Numbered from the stretch's first letter, positions 8,772 through 18,009 are shown. The stretch: DNA of 64,000 nt from Mycobacterium basiliense (GCF_900292015.1 NZ_LR130759.1:3224001-3288000); one strand, 5' to 3'. Notes: generated by a model not told the origin, from the letters alone. Program-made: numbers and translations.

Positions 8772-10355
8772 CTACTGCTCTTCGCGGGAGCCGCCGCTGC
8801 GGTCATCGCCGTCTTTGGCATCCAGCTGGTCGCTCGACGCCGGCTCCAACGCCACACTTCGCGACGACTGGCCGCGGGTGGGCGTCGGATGTGCGTTTTT
8901 GGCGGGCGCCAGGTGCACCACCTTGCCGATGACCCGACGAAGTCCGGGTGGCCCCTCGATCCGCAACAGGTGCCCCAGCCGTCCGGCGCGGTAGCGCAGC
9001 GGCGAGCCGACGAACTCGCCCAGCACCACCCCCGCGCCCAACACGAGTGCGGTCGCCGCCGCCGAGAGCAACTGGGCCTGAGCCTCCTCGAAATGCTCGT
9101 CGGCAGCGAAGTAGAACACGGCCCGAAACACCGCAAGCCCCGGCAGCATCGGAACGATGCCGGCAGTGGCCGTCACCAAGGCCAATGCCTGACGGCGGAT
9201 CGAGATCAAGGTGGCGAGGAATCCGACGCCGACGGCGGCGATTCCGGTCGCGAACACCTGTCCGAATCCGGCCGTGCCGAGGCCGATCAACATCAGCTCG
9301 GCGAGCCCCGCCGCGGCTCCGGCGGTGGCGGCCGAGCGCAACGGCGCGTAGCTGGCCACCGTCAGACACCCGCCCGCGAGCGCCGCGCCGGCCACCGCGA
9401 GCGCGATCGGCAGCGACCCGCTCGGCACGGCGAATCCGTCGGCTGCATGGACACGTAACTCGATTTCGACACCCGCGGTTTTTGCGACCTGCAGACCGGT
9501 CAGGATGCCGACAACGATCCCGGACGTCAGAAACAACGCTTCGCCGATCCGGGCGACCGCAGTAACCATGTATCCGGTCACCGCGTCCTGCACCGCACCG
9601 ACCAAGGTCAGACCCGACAGCAGCATCACGATCCCGGTGGCCACCAGCGCGGCCAGACCCTGCCCGGCGAACCGGTAGGCTGCCACCGCGACCAGTGTCG
9701 CCACGGCCGCACCGGTCACCCGCAGGAAGAAGGCCGGGGTCCCGATCCGGTTCAACAGCCGGCCCAAGCGGTCGATGGTAGCGGCGGTAAGAGCGGCCAC
9801 CAGACAGGTCAGCCAGGTTCCGCCAAGCAGCAGCGCGATACCGAGGGCGAAGCCCGCCCACCCCGCGGTCGCCAGCCAGCGCGGATAGGGGTGCGGCCGT
9901 TCGGTCAACGCATCCATGGCTTCGTGAGCTTCATCGACGGTGACCCCACCGGACGTGATCTGCTGAACCAGCCGATCGAGCTCGGCCAGCCGGGTGAAGT
10001 CGTTGGACCGCGTGTGCACCGAGCGCACGATGGTGACCGGCGGACTGTCGGTGGTCGGCAGGGCCGACACAATGATCGTGGTGACCGTGATGTCGATGAC
10101 GCAGTCGGTGATCTGATAGGCCTGCGCCACGTCCTGCGCGGTCGCGACCACGTCCGCAGTACCCGAGCCGGACGACAACATCACCTCGGCGAGCCGGATG
10201 GTGAGGTCCAGCACCTTGCGGACGTGCAAATCACCCATTCCGCTTGAGATCCGGCTGCGCTGGCCGGCAACGGGCACCGGATCGCGGCGTCCGCGAAGTG
10301 CGATCCGCAGAACACGCCGCGAGCCGGCCGAAGCATCCAATCGTTCTTGCACCAT
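8772..10355 (-). CDS. ThrE/DUF1212 family membrane exporter (Rv3737-like)
   Basis: This 527-residue protein resembles H37Rv Rv3737 closely from memory and belongs to the ThrE family, named for the Corynebacterium threonine/serine exporter. The N-terminal half is a soluble DUF1212 domain (about 1-170, with MLSSGSGTADVV near its start). The remainder is about ten hydrophobic helices, including TAGIVPMLPGLAVFRAV near residue 425, a conserved ThrE_2-type motif. The frame is open to 11015, but the ATG at 10355 matches the family N-terminus and the upstream part is the remains of another gene. Amino-acid export is an inference from the family. Confidence 0.88.
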   Translation of the reverse strand: MVQERLDASAGSRRVLRIALRGRRDPVPVAGQRSRISSGMGDLHVRKVLDLTIRLAEVMLSSGSGTADVVATAQDVAQAYQITDCVIDITVTTIIVSALPTTDSPPVTIVRSVHTRSNDFTRLAELDRLVQQITSGGVTVDEAHEAMDALTERPHPYPRWLATAGWAGFALGIALLLGGTWLTCLVAALTAATIDRLGRLLNRIGTPAFFLRVTGAAVATLVAVAAYRFAGQGLAALVATGIVMLLSGLTLVGAVQDAVTGYMVTAVARIGEALFLTSGIVVGILTGLQVAKTAGVEIELRVHAADGFAVPSGSLPIALAVAGAALAGGCLTVASYAPLRSAATAGAAAGLAELMLIGLGTAGFGQVFATGIAAVGVGFLATLISIRRQALALVTATAGIVPMLPGLAVFRAVFYFAADEHFEEAQAQLLSAAATALVLGAGVVLGEFVGSPLRYRAGRLGHLLRIEGPPGLRRVIGKVVHLAPAKNAHPTPTRGQSSRSVALEPASSDQLDAKDGDDRSGGSREEQ

Positions 10356-10474
10356 CGCCAGGCAGGATACCGACGACTGGCCGCCAACTTCGAGCGATTT
10401 TTGCCACACCCGATCCGCCGGTACATCGCACCCAAAGACCATGTCGGTCGAAGTGTTCGCCGCAGCAGACGAGT

Positions 10475-11161
10475 TCAGCGAGTCGACTCCAGTCGGGCCG
10501 CATTCAGCTTCTGCGACAACAGATTCGCGAACGTGTGCGTATCGCCTGGCCAACGCGCCGACAGGTGATTGTCGTCGTCGACGACAATCACCTGTCGAGA
10601 GTCGGTCACGGTGTCCCGCACCATGCCGGTGTTCTTTAGCCACGCCCACTCTGTCGTGTGGCCAACGTCGCAGAAAGTCGGTTGGCTCTCTTCGGGCACG
10701 CGTGACCTCGGCCTGCGCCGACATAGATCCGCCCGGCTGGCCAGGCTCCTCGATGTGGGTGCGGTAATAGTTGGGATCCCAGAACCGCGTGACCGGGTGA
10801 GTCGCCAGGCACGGCGCTCCATCGCCCAGGTCAACGCGGTGGTCCGGCGCCCGTAGAGCACGGAACGGCCGGGAGCGGGATCGATGCGGACCCGATACTC
10901 GTCCGACCGCAACATTTCTCGATACGCACGACGACCGTCCCGGTTGGCCCGCAACATCACCTCCGACGATCGGAACGGCACCCAGCACCGGCACCCGGGA
11001 CCAAAGATCCAACACGCGGCAGGGCCCACCATGATGTCGTCGGCGACACCGGGAGCGGCGCTTTCGATGGCAAAGACCACCCGGTGCCCGTTGTTGGTCA
11101 GCACTCGCCAGCTGACCGCGACCTCGGTCGGGTCGAAGTCGCGATCCGGGATCGGGATCAA
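10475..11161 (-). pseudogene. decayed DJ-1/PfpI-family (type 1 glutamine amidotransferase-like) gene
   Basis: The frame opens with PIPDRDFDPTEVAVSW and HRVVFA, continues with MLRANRDGRRAYREMLRSDEY and GRSVLYGRRTTALTW, and ends with ARWPGDTHTFA, all typical of DJ-1/PfpI-like proteins. Three lesions are visible. About 55 residues are missing between SDEY and the GRSVLYGR block, which removes the segment that carries the nucleophilic cysteine. The frame then shifts near 10795, where RFWDPNYYRTHIEEPGQPGG continues in the frame of the neighbouring ThrE-like gene, and returns near 10660. There is no good in-frame start: the nearest ATG, at about 11173, is out of frame. A 39-bp palindrome lies in its 3' part. 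Confidence 0.8.
10559..10597. repeat. 39-bp perfect palindrome
   Basis: Two 19-bp arms (10559-10577 and 10579-10597) are exact reverse complements around a single T at 10578. The left arm reads CGACAGGTGATTGTCGTCG. It lies in the 3' part of the decayed DJ-1-like gene and encodes the VIVVDDDNHLS stretch, where related proteins do not show such symmetry. It could fold into a strong hairpin but lacks a T-tract. Confidence 0.85.
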
Positions 11162-11189
11162 GACGGTGCCATGGCGATTGGTGCTGCCG

Positions 11190-11576
11190 TTAGCTTGGGG
11201 CCACCTTCAGCTCGAGTCCGACATTGTTCTCCATGCCACCGCGCAGCTTGCTGACGAAATTGAAAACCTTGCCCACGATGCCGTAGCGCTTGCCGATGGC
11301 GTCATAGACGGCGCCGGTTTGCGACTTGTCTAAGATGGCCGCGGTGCCTTCGACGGCCGCGCTTTTCGGGCGGCCTCGCATGTCGCAGGTGGCCAGCGTC
11401 ACCCGCGGAGTGTTACGGATCCGCTTGACCTTCCAGGATTTTGCTTCGGTGATCACCAGCAAGCGGTCGCCGTCGGCGGCAGCCCAGATTGGGACGGGTT
11501 TGGGTCGGCCGTCTTTGGTGAAGGTGGTCAGCAGGATGTATTGCGCCTTGGCGAGCTCGGCGAATGTTGGCGTCAC
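11190..11576 (-). CDS. PPOX/FDOR-class F420- or FMN-binding oxidoreductase (Rv2061c-like)
   Basis: This 128-residue split-barrel protein belongs to the pyridoxamine 5'-phosphate oxidase-like superfamily, in which mycobacterial members mostly bind deazaflavin F420 or FMN. Family features are YILLTTFTKDGRPKPVPIW (about 13-31), the strand LLVITEAKSWKVKRIRNTPRV (about 39-59) and CDMRGRP. The substrate is unknown. It lies downstream of cobN on the same strand, but a 60-bp palindrome separates the two, so it probably has its own promoter. Confidence 0.88.
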   Translation of the reverse strand: MTPTFAELAKAQYILLTTFTKDGRPKPVPIWAAADGDRLLVITEAKSWKVKRIRNTPRVTLATCDMRGRPKSAAVEGTAAILDKSQTGAVYDAIGKRYGIVGKVFNFVSKLRGGMENNVGLELKVAPS

Positions 11577-11613
11577 CGTGTCAACTTACCGCGGGCCGGG
11601 TCACCCCTGGCTG

Positions 11614-11673
11614 GTGAGCAGACACAGAATCGCACTCGGACCGCGGTCCGAGTGCGATTCTGTGTCTGCTCAC
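11614..11673. terminator. 60-bp perfect palindrome downstream of cobN, probable terminator
   Basis: A perfect inverted repeat is centred in CCGCGG at 11641-11646. The left arm begins GTGAGCAGACACAGAATCGC and the right arm is its exact complement, ending at 11673. It starts eight bases beyond the cobN stop codon and ends 38 bases before the next gene, so it is placed as a terminator of cobN. There is no U-tract, which is usual for mycobacterial hairpin terminators. A perfect 30-bp arm is unusually long and could instead be a DNA cruciform or protein-binding site. Confidence 0.8.
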
Positions 11674-11681
11674 GCGGGGGT

Positions 11682-14600
11682 CTACCCCTCGAGATCGCCC
11701 TCGGTTTCCAGCAGCGCTTGACGCAGGCCGTCGAGGGTTTCCGGCTGCGGCTGGGCCCACATGCCGCGGCTAGCCGCTTCCAGCAGCCGTTCGGCCATCC
11801 CGTGCAATGCCCACGGATTGGATTCGGTCATGAACTTGCGGTTCGCCGGGTCCAGCACGTAGCGCTCGGTGAGTTGTTCATACATCCAGTCGGCCATCAC
11901 TCCCGCTGTGGCGTCATAGCCGAACAGATAATCGACGGTGGCCGCCATCTCGAACGCTCCCTTATAGCCGTGCCGGCGCATCGCGGCCATCCAACGGGGA
12001 TTGACCACCCTGGCCCGAAACACCCGCGTGGTCTCCTCCGACAGCGTGCGCGTACGGATGGCGTCGGGGCGAGTGTTGTCACCGATGTAGGCGGCGGGCG
12101 CTTGGCCGGTCAGCGCCCGCACGGTGGCCACCATTCCGCCGTGGTACTGGAAGTAGTCATCGGAATCGGCGATGTCGTGTTCGCGGGTATCGGTGTTCTT
12201 GGCCGCGACGGCGATGCGCCTATACTGGCGGTTCATGTCGTCGGTCGCCGCACGGCCATCGAGGTCGCGTCCGTAGGCGAAACCGCCCCAGGCGGTATAC
12301 ACCTGGGCAAGGTCGGCGTCGTCTCGCCAGTTGCGACTGTCGATCAGCTGCAGGAGTCCGGCCCCATAGGTTCCCGGTTTGGAACCGAAAATCCTTGTGG
12401 TGGAACGCCGTTGATCGCCATGCTGGGCCAGGTCGGTCTGTGCATGCGCGCGCACATAGTTGTCCTCGGCGGACTCGTCGAGGTCGGCGACCAAACACAC
12501 GGCGTCATCGAGCATCGTCACGACGTGCGGGAATGCGTCGCGGAAGAAACCCGAGATTCGCACCGTCACGTCGATGCGCGGTCGCCCCAGTTCGGCCAGC
12601 GCAATCGCGGTCAAGTCCACCACCCGTCTGGACGCCTCGTCCCACACCGGTCGAACACCGAGTAGCGCGAGCACCTCCGCGATATCGTCGCCGGCGGTAC
12701 GCATCGCCGAAGTGCCCCACACCGAAAGGCCAACCGACTGCGGCCACCGCCCGTAGTCATTTCGATAGCGGATCAGCAGTGAATCAGCCAGTGCCACACC
12801 GGCTTCCCATGCCAGCCGGGACGGCACCGCTTTGGGATCCACGGAATAGAAGTTGCGCCCGGTCGGAAGAACGTTGACCAGGCCGCGCAGCGGTGAGCCG
12901 GACGGCCCGGCCGGGATGAACCGGCCGTCCAATGCCCGCAAAACCTGGTCAATTTCGGCTCCGGTGCCAGCCAGCCGCGGCACCACCTCAGTGGCGGCGA
13001 ACCGCAGCACCGTTGCCACCTCGGCATTGTCGGTGATCCCGGACACGGCGGCCGGATCCCAGCCCGCGGCCTGTAATGCGGCCACCAGACCACGCGCCAC
13101 CGCCTCGACCTGGTCCACCGCCGCGCGCTCGTCGGTGCCGTCCTCGATGAGACCGAGCGCCTGCCGCAGGCCCGGCATAGCCTGCTGCCCGGCGAACAGC
13201 TGGCGGGCCCGCAGAATGGCCAGCACCAAATCGAGTTCGGTCTCCCCCGCGGGCTTTTGCCCCAGAATGTGCAGGCCGTCTCTAATCTGGACGTCCTTGA
13301 TTTCGCAGAGCCATCCGTCGACGTGCAGCAGCATGTCGTCGAACGAGTCCTCGTGCGGCCGCTCGGTCAGACCCAGGTCATAATCCATCTTGGCGGCCCG
13401 GATCAGCGTCCAGATCTGCTGGCGGATGGCCGGCAGCTTGGCGGGGTCTAACGCTGCGACGTTGGCGTGCTCGTCGAGCAACTGTTCCAAACGGGCGATG
13501 TCACCGTAGGTTTCGGCGCGGGCCATCGGCGGTATGAGATGGTCGACGAGCACCGCGTGAGCCCGCCGTTTGGCCTGGGTACCTTCGCCAGGGTCGTTGA
13601 CCAAAAACGGGTAAATCAGTGGCAGGTTGCCCAGCGCGGCGTCGGATCCGCAGGCCTCCGACATGCCCAATGTTTTGCCGGGCAACCATTCTAGGTTGCC
13701 GTGCTTGCCCAGATGTACCACGGCGTGCGCCCCGAACCCAGTATCCAGCCAATGGTAGGCGGCCAGATAATGGTGGCTCGGCGGCAGGTCCGGGTCATGA
13801 TAAATCGCGACGGGATTTGCGCCGAAACCACGGGGCGGCTGCACCATCAGCACAAGGTTCCCCGATTGCATTGCCGCAATGACGATTTCGCCATCGGGGT
13901 CATTGCTGCGGTCAACAAACAGCTCTCCCGGCGGCGGACCCCAGTGCGCCTGTACCGCCTCAGCAAGCTCCACCGGCAAACTGCCAAACCAGTCTCGATA
14001 GTCCTTGGCAGACACTCGAATCGGATTGCCAGCAAGCTGACCATCGGTGAGCCAGTCCGGATCCTGGCCGCCTCGCTCGATCAGCGCATGGATCAGCGCG
14101 TCGCCGTCGCCCGCTTCCACACCGGGCAACTCGCCTACCCGATACCCGCGCTCACCCATGGCGCGCAGCAGCGCGACCGCACTGGCCGGGGTGTCCAGGC
14201 CAACGGCGTTTCCGATGCGCGCATGCTTGGTTGGGTAGGCCGAGAAAACCAGGGCCACTCGCTTCCGAGCGACGGGAACATTGCGCAATTGAGCGTGCCG
14301 AACCGCCAGCCCGGCCACCCGGGTGCAGCGTTCGGCGTCGGCGACATAGGAGATCAAGCCGTCGTCGTCAATCTCCTTGAACGAGAACGGGACGGTGATG
14401 ATTCGGCCATCGAATTCCGGCACTGCCACCTGGCTGGCGACATCCAATGGGCTGAGGCCGTCATCGTTGTCGCACCACTGTTCCCGCGGACTGGTCAGGC
14501 ACAACCCCTGCAGAATCGGAATGTCCAAGGCGGCCAGGTGCTCCACGTTCCAGCCGTCATCGTCGCCCCCTGCGGACGCGGTCGCCGGTTTGGCTCCGCC

Positions 14601-15257
14601 GGCGGCCAGCACGGTGACCACCATGGCGTCGGCCTCACCCAGCTTGCGCAACAGCTCCGGTTCGGCGGTACGCAGCGAGGCACAGTACACCGGCAGCGCA
14701 CGAGCACCCGCGTCTTCGATCGCACGGCATAGCGCTTCGACGTATGCGGTGTTGCCGGCCAAGTGTTGCGCGCGGTAGTACAGCACGGCGATCATCGGGC
14801 CGACGTTGCCCGTGTCGGGTCGCGACAACACTCCCCAGGACGGCGTGGCGACCGGCGGGCCGAATCCGAAGCCGGTCATCAGCACGGTGTCGCACAGGAA
14901 GGCGTGCAACTGACGCAGGTTGTCCACGCCGCCCTGCGCCAGGTAAATGTGCGCTTGCAGGGCGATGCCCGCCGGGACGGTGGAGCGATCCATCAGCTCG
15001 GCGTCGGGGGCCTGCTCACCGCTGACCAATACGGCGGGGATGCCGGTGGCCAAGACCGAGTCGATGCCGTCCTCCCAGGCCCGATAGCCGCCGAGGATCC
15101 GCACCACCACGATCGCAACGTCGGTCAACAGCTCTGCCAGCTCGAGGTCCGACAACCGCGCGGGGTTGGCCCACCGGTAATTCTTGCCGCTGGAACGGGC
15201 GCAGATCAGGTCGGTGTCGGACGTCGACAGCAACAGAATGGTCAGTTCCGGCACCAC
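11682..15257 (-). CDS. cobN: cobaltochelatase large subunit CobN
   Basis: CobN is the large subunit of the ATP-dependent aerobic cobaltochelatase, which inserts cobalt into hydrogenobyrinic acid a,c-diamide. It normally works with an AAA+ and a VWA-type subunit (CobS/CobT or ChlI/ChlD-like), and these are not in this window. The 1191 residues span the whole CobN/magnesium chelatase H domain, with recognisable blocks such as PSHHYLAAYHWLD, HLGKHGNLEWLPGK and the C-terminal NPRWMAAMRRHGYKGA. The H37Rv protein is about 1194 residues. It is monocistronic between a non-coding/remnant region upstream and a long palindrome downstream, and is divergent from the cobG-cobH-cobIJ operon. Confidence 0.96.
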   Translation of the reverse strand: MVPELTILLLSTSDTDLICARSSGKNYRWANPARLSDLELAELLTDVAIVVVRILGGYRAWEDGIDSVLATGIPAVLVSGEQAPDAELMDRSTVPAGIALQAHIYLAQGGVDNLRQLHAFLCDTVLMTGFGFGPPVATPSWGVLSRPDTGNVGPMIAVLYYRAQHLAGNTAYVEALCRAIEDAGARALPVYCASLRTAEPELLRKLGEADAMVVTVLAAGGAKPATASAGGDDDGWNVEHLAALDIPILQGLCLTSPREQWCDNDDGLSPLDVASQVAVPEFDGRIITVPFSFKEIDDDGLISYVADAERCTRVAGLAVRHAQLRNVPVARKRVALVFSAYPTKHARIGNAVGLDTPASAVALLRAMGERGYRVGELPGVEAGDGDALIHALIERGGQDPDWLTDGQLAGNPIRVSAKDYRDWFGSLPVELAEAVQAHWGPPPGELFVDRSNDPDGEIVIAAMQSGNLVLMVQPPRGFGANPVAIYHDPDLPPSHHYLAAYHWLDTGFGAHAVVHLGKHGNLEWLPGKTLGMSEACGSDAALGNLPLIYPFLVNDPGEGTQAKRRAHAVLVDHLIPPMARAETYGDIARLEQLLDEHANVAALDPAKLPAIRQQIWTLIRAAKMDYDLGLTERPHEDSFDDMLLHVDGWLCEIKDVQIRDGLHILGQKPAGETELDLVLAILRARQLFAGQQAMPGLRQALGLIEDGTDERAAVDQVEAVARGLVAALQAAGWDPAAVSGITDNAEVATVLRFAATEVVPRLAGTGAEIDQVLRALDGRFIPAGPSGSPLRGLVNVLPTGRNFYSVDPKAVPSRLAWEAGVALADSLLIRYRNDYGRWPQSVGLSVWGTSAMRTAGDDIAEVLALLGVRPVWDEASRRVVDLTAIALAELGRPRIDVTVRISGFFRDAFPHVVTMLDDAVCLVADLDESAEDNYVRAHAQTDLAQHGDQRRSTTRIFGSKPGTYGAGLLQLIDSRNWRDDADLAQVYTAWGGFAYGRDLDGRAATDDMNRQYRRIAVAAKNTDTREHDIADSDDYFQYHGGMVATVRALTGQAPAAYIGDNTRPDAIRTRTLSEETTRVFRARVVNPRWMAAMRRHGYKGAFEMAATVDYLFGYDATAGVMADWMYEQLTERYVLDPANRKFMTESNPWALHGMAERLLEAASRGMWAQPQPETLDGLRQALLETEGDLEG

Positions 15258-15434
15258 TTCTTCTTACCGGAGTGAGACTTGTTCGGAACCGTCGACCTCC
15301 GCAACCGCTTTTCGCCGGCGCGCCAAGACAAATCTTGTGCTGGCACGCAAGGCGGATCGCACCCGCCGATCTCGCAAGCGACCGCGGCGGCCGACGACGC
15401 CGTTGCGCCGCCGGCCGCCCGGTCCCCTCCCCGA
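15258..15434. other. cobN upstream region
   Basis: These 177 bp have only low-complexity arginine-rich open frames. I looked for a cobalamin riboswitch (B12 box) in the cobN orientation and found no convincing match. The cobN promoter should lie here. Confidence 0.35.
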
Positions 15435-15641
15435 CTAGCCGGCCGCCACTCGCATCTTGCCGAAAACCCGTGCCTGCATGGCGGCGTCACCGTGGGATGG
15501 CGCCTCACCGACCTTGCCGTCGTAGAACGTACAGAGGGGCCACTCCACGGTGCCGGGAAAAGTGCGCAAAACGGTTTCGAGATCGCCCGCATTGAATGCG
15601 GCAGAGCCGTTCCTGGTCGCCTCAATATTCTGATTGACCAT
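15435..15641 (-). pseudogene. SnoaL-like (NTF2 fold) remnant
   Basis: The 68-residue frame begins VNQNIEATRNGSAAFNAGDLETVL, which is the typical first helix of SnoaL-like/NTF2-fold proteins, followed by a VEW strand. It then breaks off with a short unrelated-looking tail. Intact SnoaL-like proteins have about 110-150 residues, so roughly half the fold is missing. It is probably a decayed gene; a short functional protein cannot be excluded. Confidence 0.45.
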
Positions 15642-16279
15642 CGGATTCCTCTACTACGGTGTCGTTATACCCGCTTCCGCGGGATGCACCACCCGTTTCC
15701 CCGCCGCGACGCTTGCTATGTACCACGGAGCACGGGCCACCGAACAACCCGTAGTTTCCCGCGCTCAGGAGATGGGCGCCTAGAGTAGCCCGGTACTCGA
15801 TTACCCTGAGCTGACAGCTCCGCGCGCAGGCCACCGAGTCTTCGCATTGGCCTGCGCCGCTGCCCCCGCAGGACGTGACGCACGATTATCGGCCGCAGCA
15901 ACCGAATTGGTGGATCGACCATGACGGTGATGCTCATGAAGTGTGCGACGACAACGAGATCGGTCTCGGCCGCGATCATCACCCGGCCAAACCACGCGTT
16001 GCTGATTTTCTTCCACATCGGCCGAGGTCCGGGCACCTCCGGGAGAGTCAAATCGGATCCGGCCGCGGTCTGCCAGGCCACCCGGATTGTCTTGGCGCTC
16101 GCGCGGAAGAAGCGCCGGGGTACCTCGTTTGTCCATCACGCACCTCTTACGTCGGAAACTTGGTCTGCTAGAAGCGTCCGGCGCTGCACAGGCGGGCACC
16201 TAGAGTAGGCGACTACTGCAATTTTGGTCCGTGATTTTGGGCGCCAAGCAACACTTGATTCGTCCCGTACCGTGAACTG
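15642..16279. other. 638-bp region without a convincing gene, upstream of cobG
   Basis: The open frames here, such as 15716-16081 and 15801-16199 on the minus strand, overlap each other and none has a recognisable fold. A hydrophobic stretch (MIAAETDLVVVAHFMSITVM, near 15910-15970 read on the minus strand) suggests a decayed membrane protein or regulator. A near-identical 15-mer, GGGCRCCTAGAGTAG, occurs at 15774-15788 and 16194-16208, exactly 420 bp apart. The second copy lies 72 bp before cobG and may be part of its promoter. Confidence 0.4.
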
Positions 16280-17377
16280 GTGGCCCGCGTGCGTGACACC
16301 GATGCCTGTCCGGGTGCACTTCAGGTGCACCAGGCCGCCGATGGCGCCCTGGTTCGGGTTCGGTTACCCGGCGGGTGGTTGACCGCCGACCAGTTGATGA
16401 CGCTTGCCCGTTCGTCGAGCGAGTCGGGATCGGGAATGCTGGAGCTGACCTCGCGCGGCAACCTGCAGCTGCGCGGAATCACCGACGTGCCGGCGGTGGC
16501 CGATGGGATCGCCCAGGCAGGCCTGTTGCCCTCGCCGACGCATGAGCGGGCCCGCAATATCGTGGCCTCTCCCCTGTCCGGTCGGATCGGCGGGCTGGCC
16601 GATGTCCGACCGTGGGTCAGTGAGCTCGACGCCGCAATCTGCGCCGAACCTCTGCTGGCCAAGTTGGGTGGCAGGTTCTGGTTCAGCCTCGACGACGGGC
16701 GCGCGGACGTGTCCGGCCTGGCAGCCGACGTGGGCGTGCACGTTCTTGCCGACGGATATGCGTTGCTGCTGGCCGGGCGCGACACCGGTGTGCGGCTGGC
16801 TCCGGACCGCGTGGTGAGCACGCTCACCGAGCTAGCCGTGAGATTCGTTGAAGTCCGTGAAAAGGCATGGCGGGTGGCCGAGTTGGCTGATCGGAAGGTC
16901 CTGCTGGCGGGCGACGAAGCGGGGTTGCGCTTTACGCCGGTGATTCAACCTCCGGTGGGTTGGCTCCCCCAGGACGACGGCCGAGTGGCGCTGGGCGCCG
17001 CGGTGCCGCTGGGAGTGCTGTCCGCCCGCGTCGCCGAATTCCTCGCCGCAATCGAGGCCCCGCTGCTGGTTACGCCGTGGCGGTCGGTGTTGGTCTGCGA
17101 TCTGACCGAAGCCGTCGCCGACACCGCGTTACGGGTGCTGGCGCCACTGGGACTGGTGTTCGACGACCGCTCCCCTTGGTTGTCGGTCAGCGCGTGCACC
17201 GGAAGCCCCGGCTGCGCGCACTCGGTCGCCGACGTGCGGGCAGACGCGGCCGCAGCGCTCAAAGAGGTCAGCGCGGAACACCGGCACTTCGTCGGCTGCG
17301 AGCGGGCTTGCGGCAGTCCGCTCACCGGTGCGGTGCTTGTCGCCACCGGCAACGGATACCGGGCGCTGCGGCCGTAG
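16280..17377 (+). CDS. cobG: precorrin-3B synthase CobG
   Basis: CobG is the oxygen-dependent enzyme that hydroxylates precorrin-3A to give precorrin-3B, the ring-contraction substrate of the aerobic cobalamin pathway. The 365 residues carry two ferredoxin-like half domains of the nitrite/sulfite reductase family (MLELTSRGNLQLRGI at about 53-67) and the cysteine pairs expected for the iron-sulfur centre near the C-terminus (CTGSPGC and CERACG). A GTG start is used, as in H37Rv. The cobH start follows after 9 bp, giving a cobG-cobH-cobIJ operon. Confidence 0.94.
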   Translation: MARVRDTDACPGALQVHQAADGALVRVRLPGGWLTADQLMTLARSSSESGSGMLELTSRGNLQLRGITDVPAVADGIAQAGLLPSPTHERARNIVASPLSGRIGGLADVRPWVSELDAAICAEPLLAKLGGRFWFSLDDGRADVSGLAADVGVHVLADGYALLLAGRDTGVRLAPDRVVSTLTELAVRFVEVREKAWRVAELADRKVLLAGDEAGLRFTPVIQPPVGWLPQDDGRVALGAAVPLGVLSARVAEFLAAIEAPLLVTPWRSVLVCDLTEAVADTALRVLAPLGLVFDDRSPWLSVSACTGSPGCAHSVADVRADAAAALKEVSAEHRHFVGCERACGSPLTGAVLVATGNGYRALRP

Positions 17378-17386
17378 GGTGAGCGA

Positions 17387-18009
17387 GTGCTCGACTACAT
17401 TCGTGACGCTGCGGAGATCTATCGGCAATCGTTCGCGACCATCCGCGCCGAAGCCGACCTGAGTCGATTTCCCGCCGATGTCGCGCCGGTGGTGGTCCGG
17501 TTGATCCACACCTGCGGCCAGGTCGACGTTGCCGAGCACGTGGCTTACACCGACGACGTGGTCCGGCGGGCCAGGGCGGCCCTGCGTGCCGGCGCTTTGG
17601 TGCTGTGTGATTCATCCATGGTGGCCGCCGGGATCACCACCACCCGGCTGCCCGCCGACAACCGGGTGGTATCGCTGGTCGCCGACCCGCGAGCTGCGGA
17701 GCTGGCGGCGCGCCGGGAGACCACCAGGTCGGCGGCCGGGGTGGAATTGTGGGTAGACAGGCTAGCCGGGGCGGTGGTGGCGATCGGTAACGCGCCCACC
17801 GCACTGTTCCGGCTACTCGAATTGCTCGACGAGGGGGCTGCGGCTCCGGCCGCGATGCTGGGCGGGCCGGTCGGTTTCGTCGGCTCGGCACAGTCCAAGC
17901 AGGAGCTCATCGAACGGCCGCGCGGGATGGCCTATCTGGTGGTTCGAGGCCGTAGGGGTGGCAGCGCGATGGCCGCAGCCGCCGTCAACGCGATGGCGGA
18001 CGACAGCGA

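Noticed and set aside
8772..11015. 747-codon frame apparently extending the ThrE-like protein
   Set aside because: The added N-terminal part is the frameshifted remainder of a DJ-1/PfpI-like gene. The family N-terminus starts at 10355.
15258..15434. cobalamin riboswitch upstream of cobN
   Set aside because: No B12-box-like sequence or matching stem arrangement could be recognised by eye. A covariance-model search (Rfam cobalamin) would settle it.
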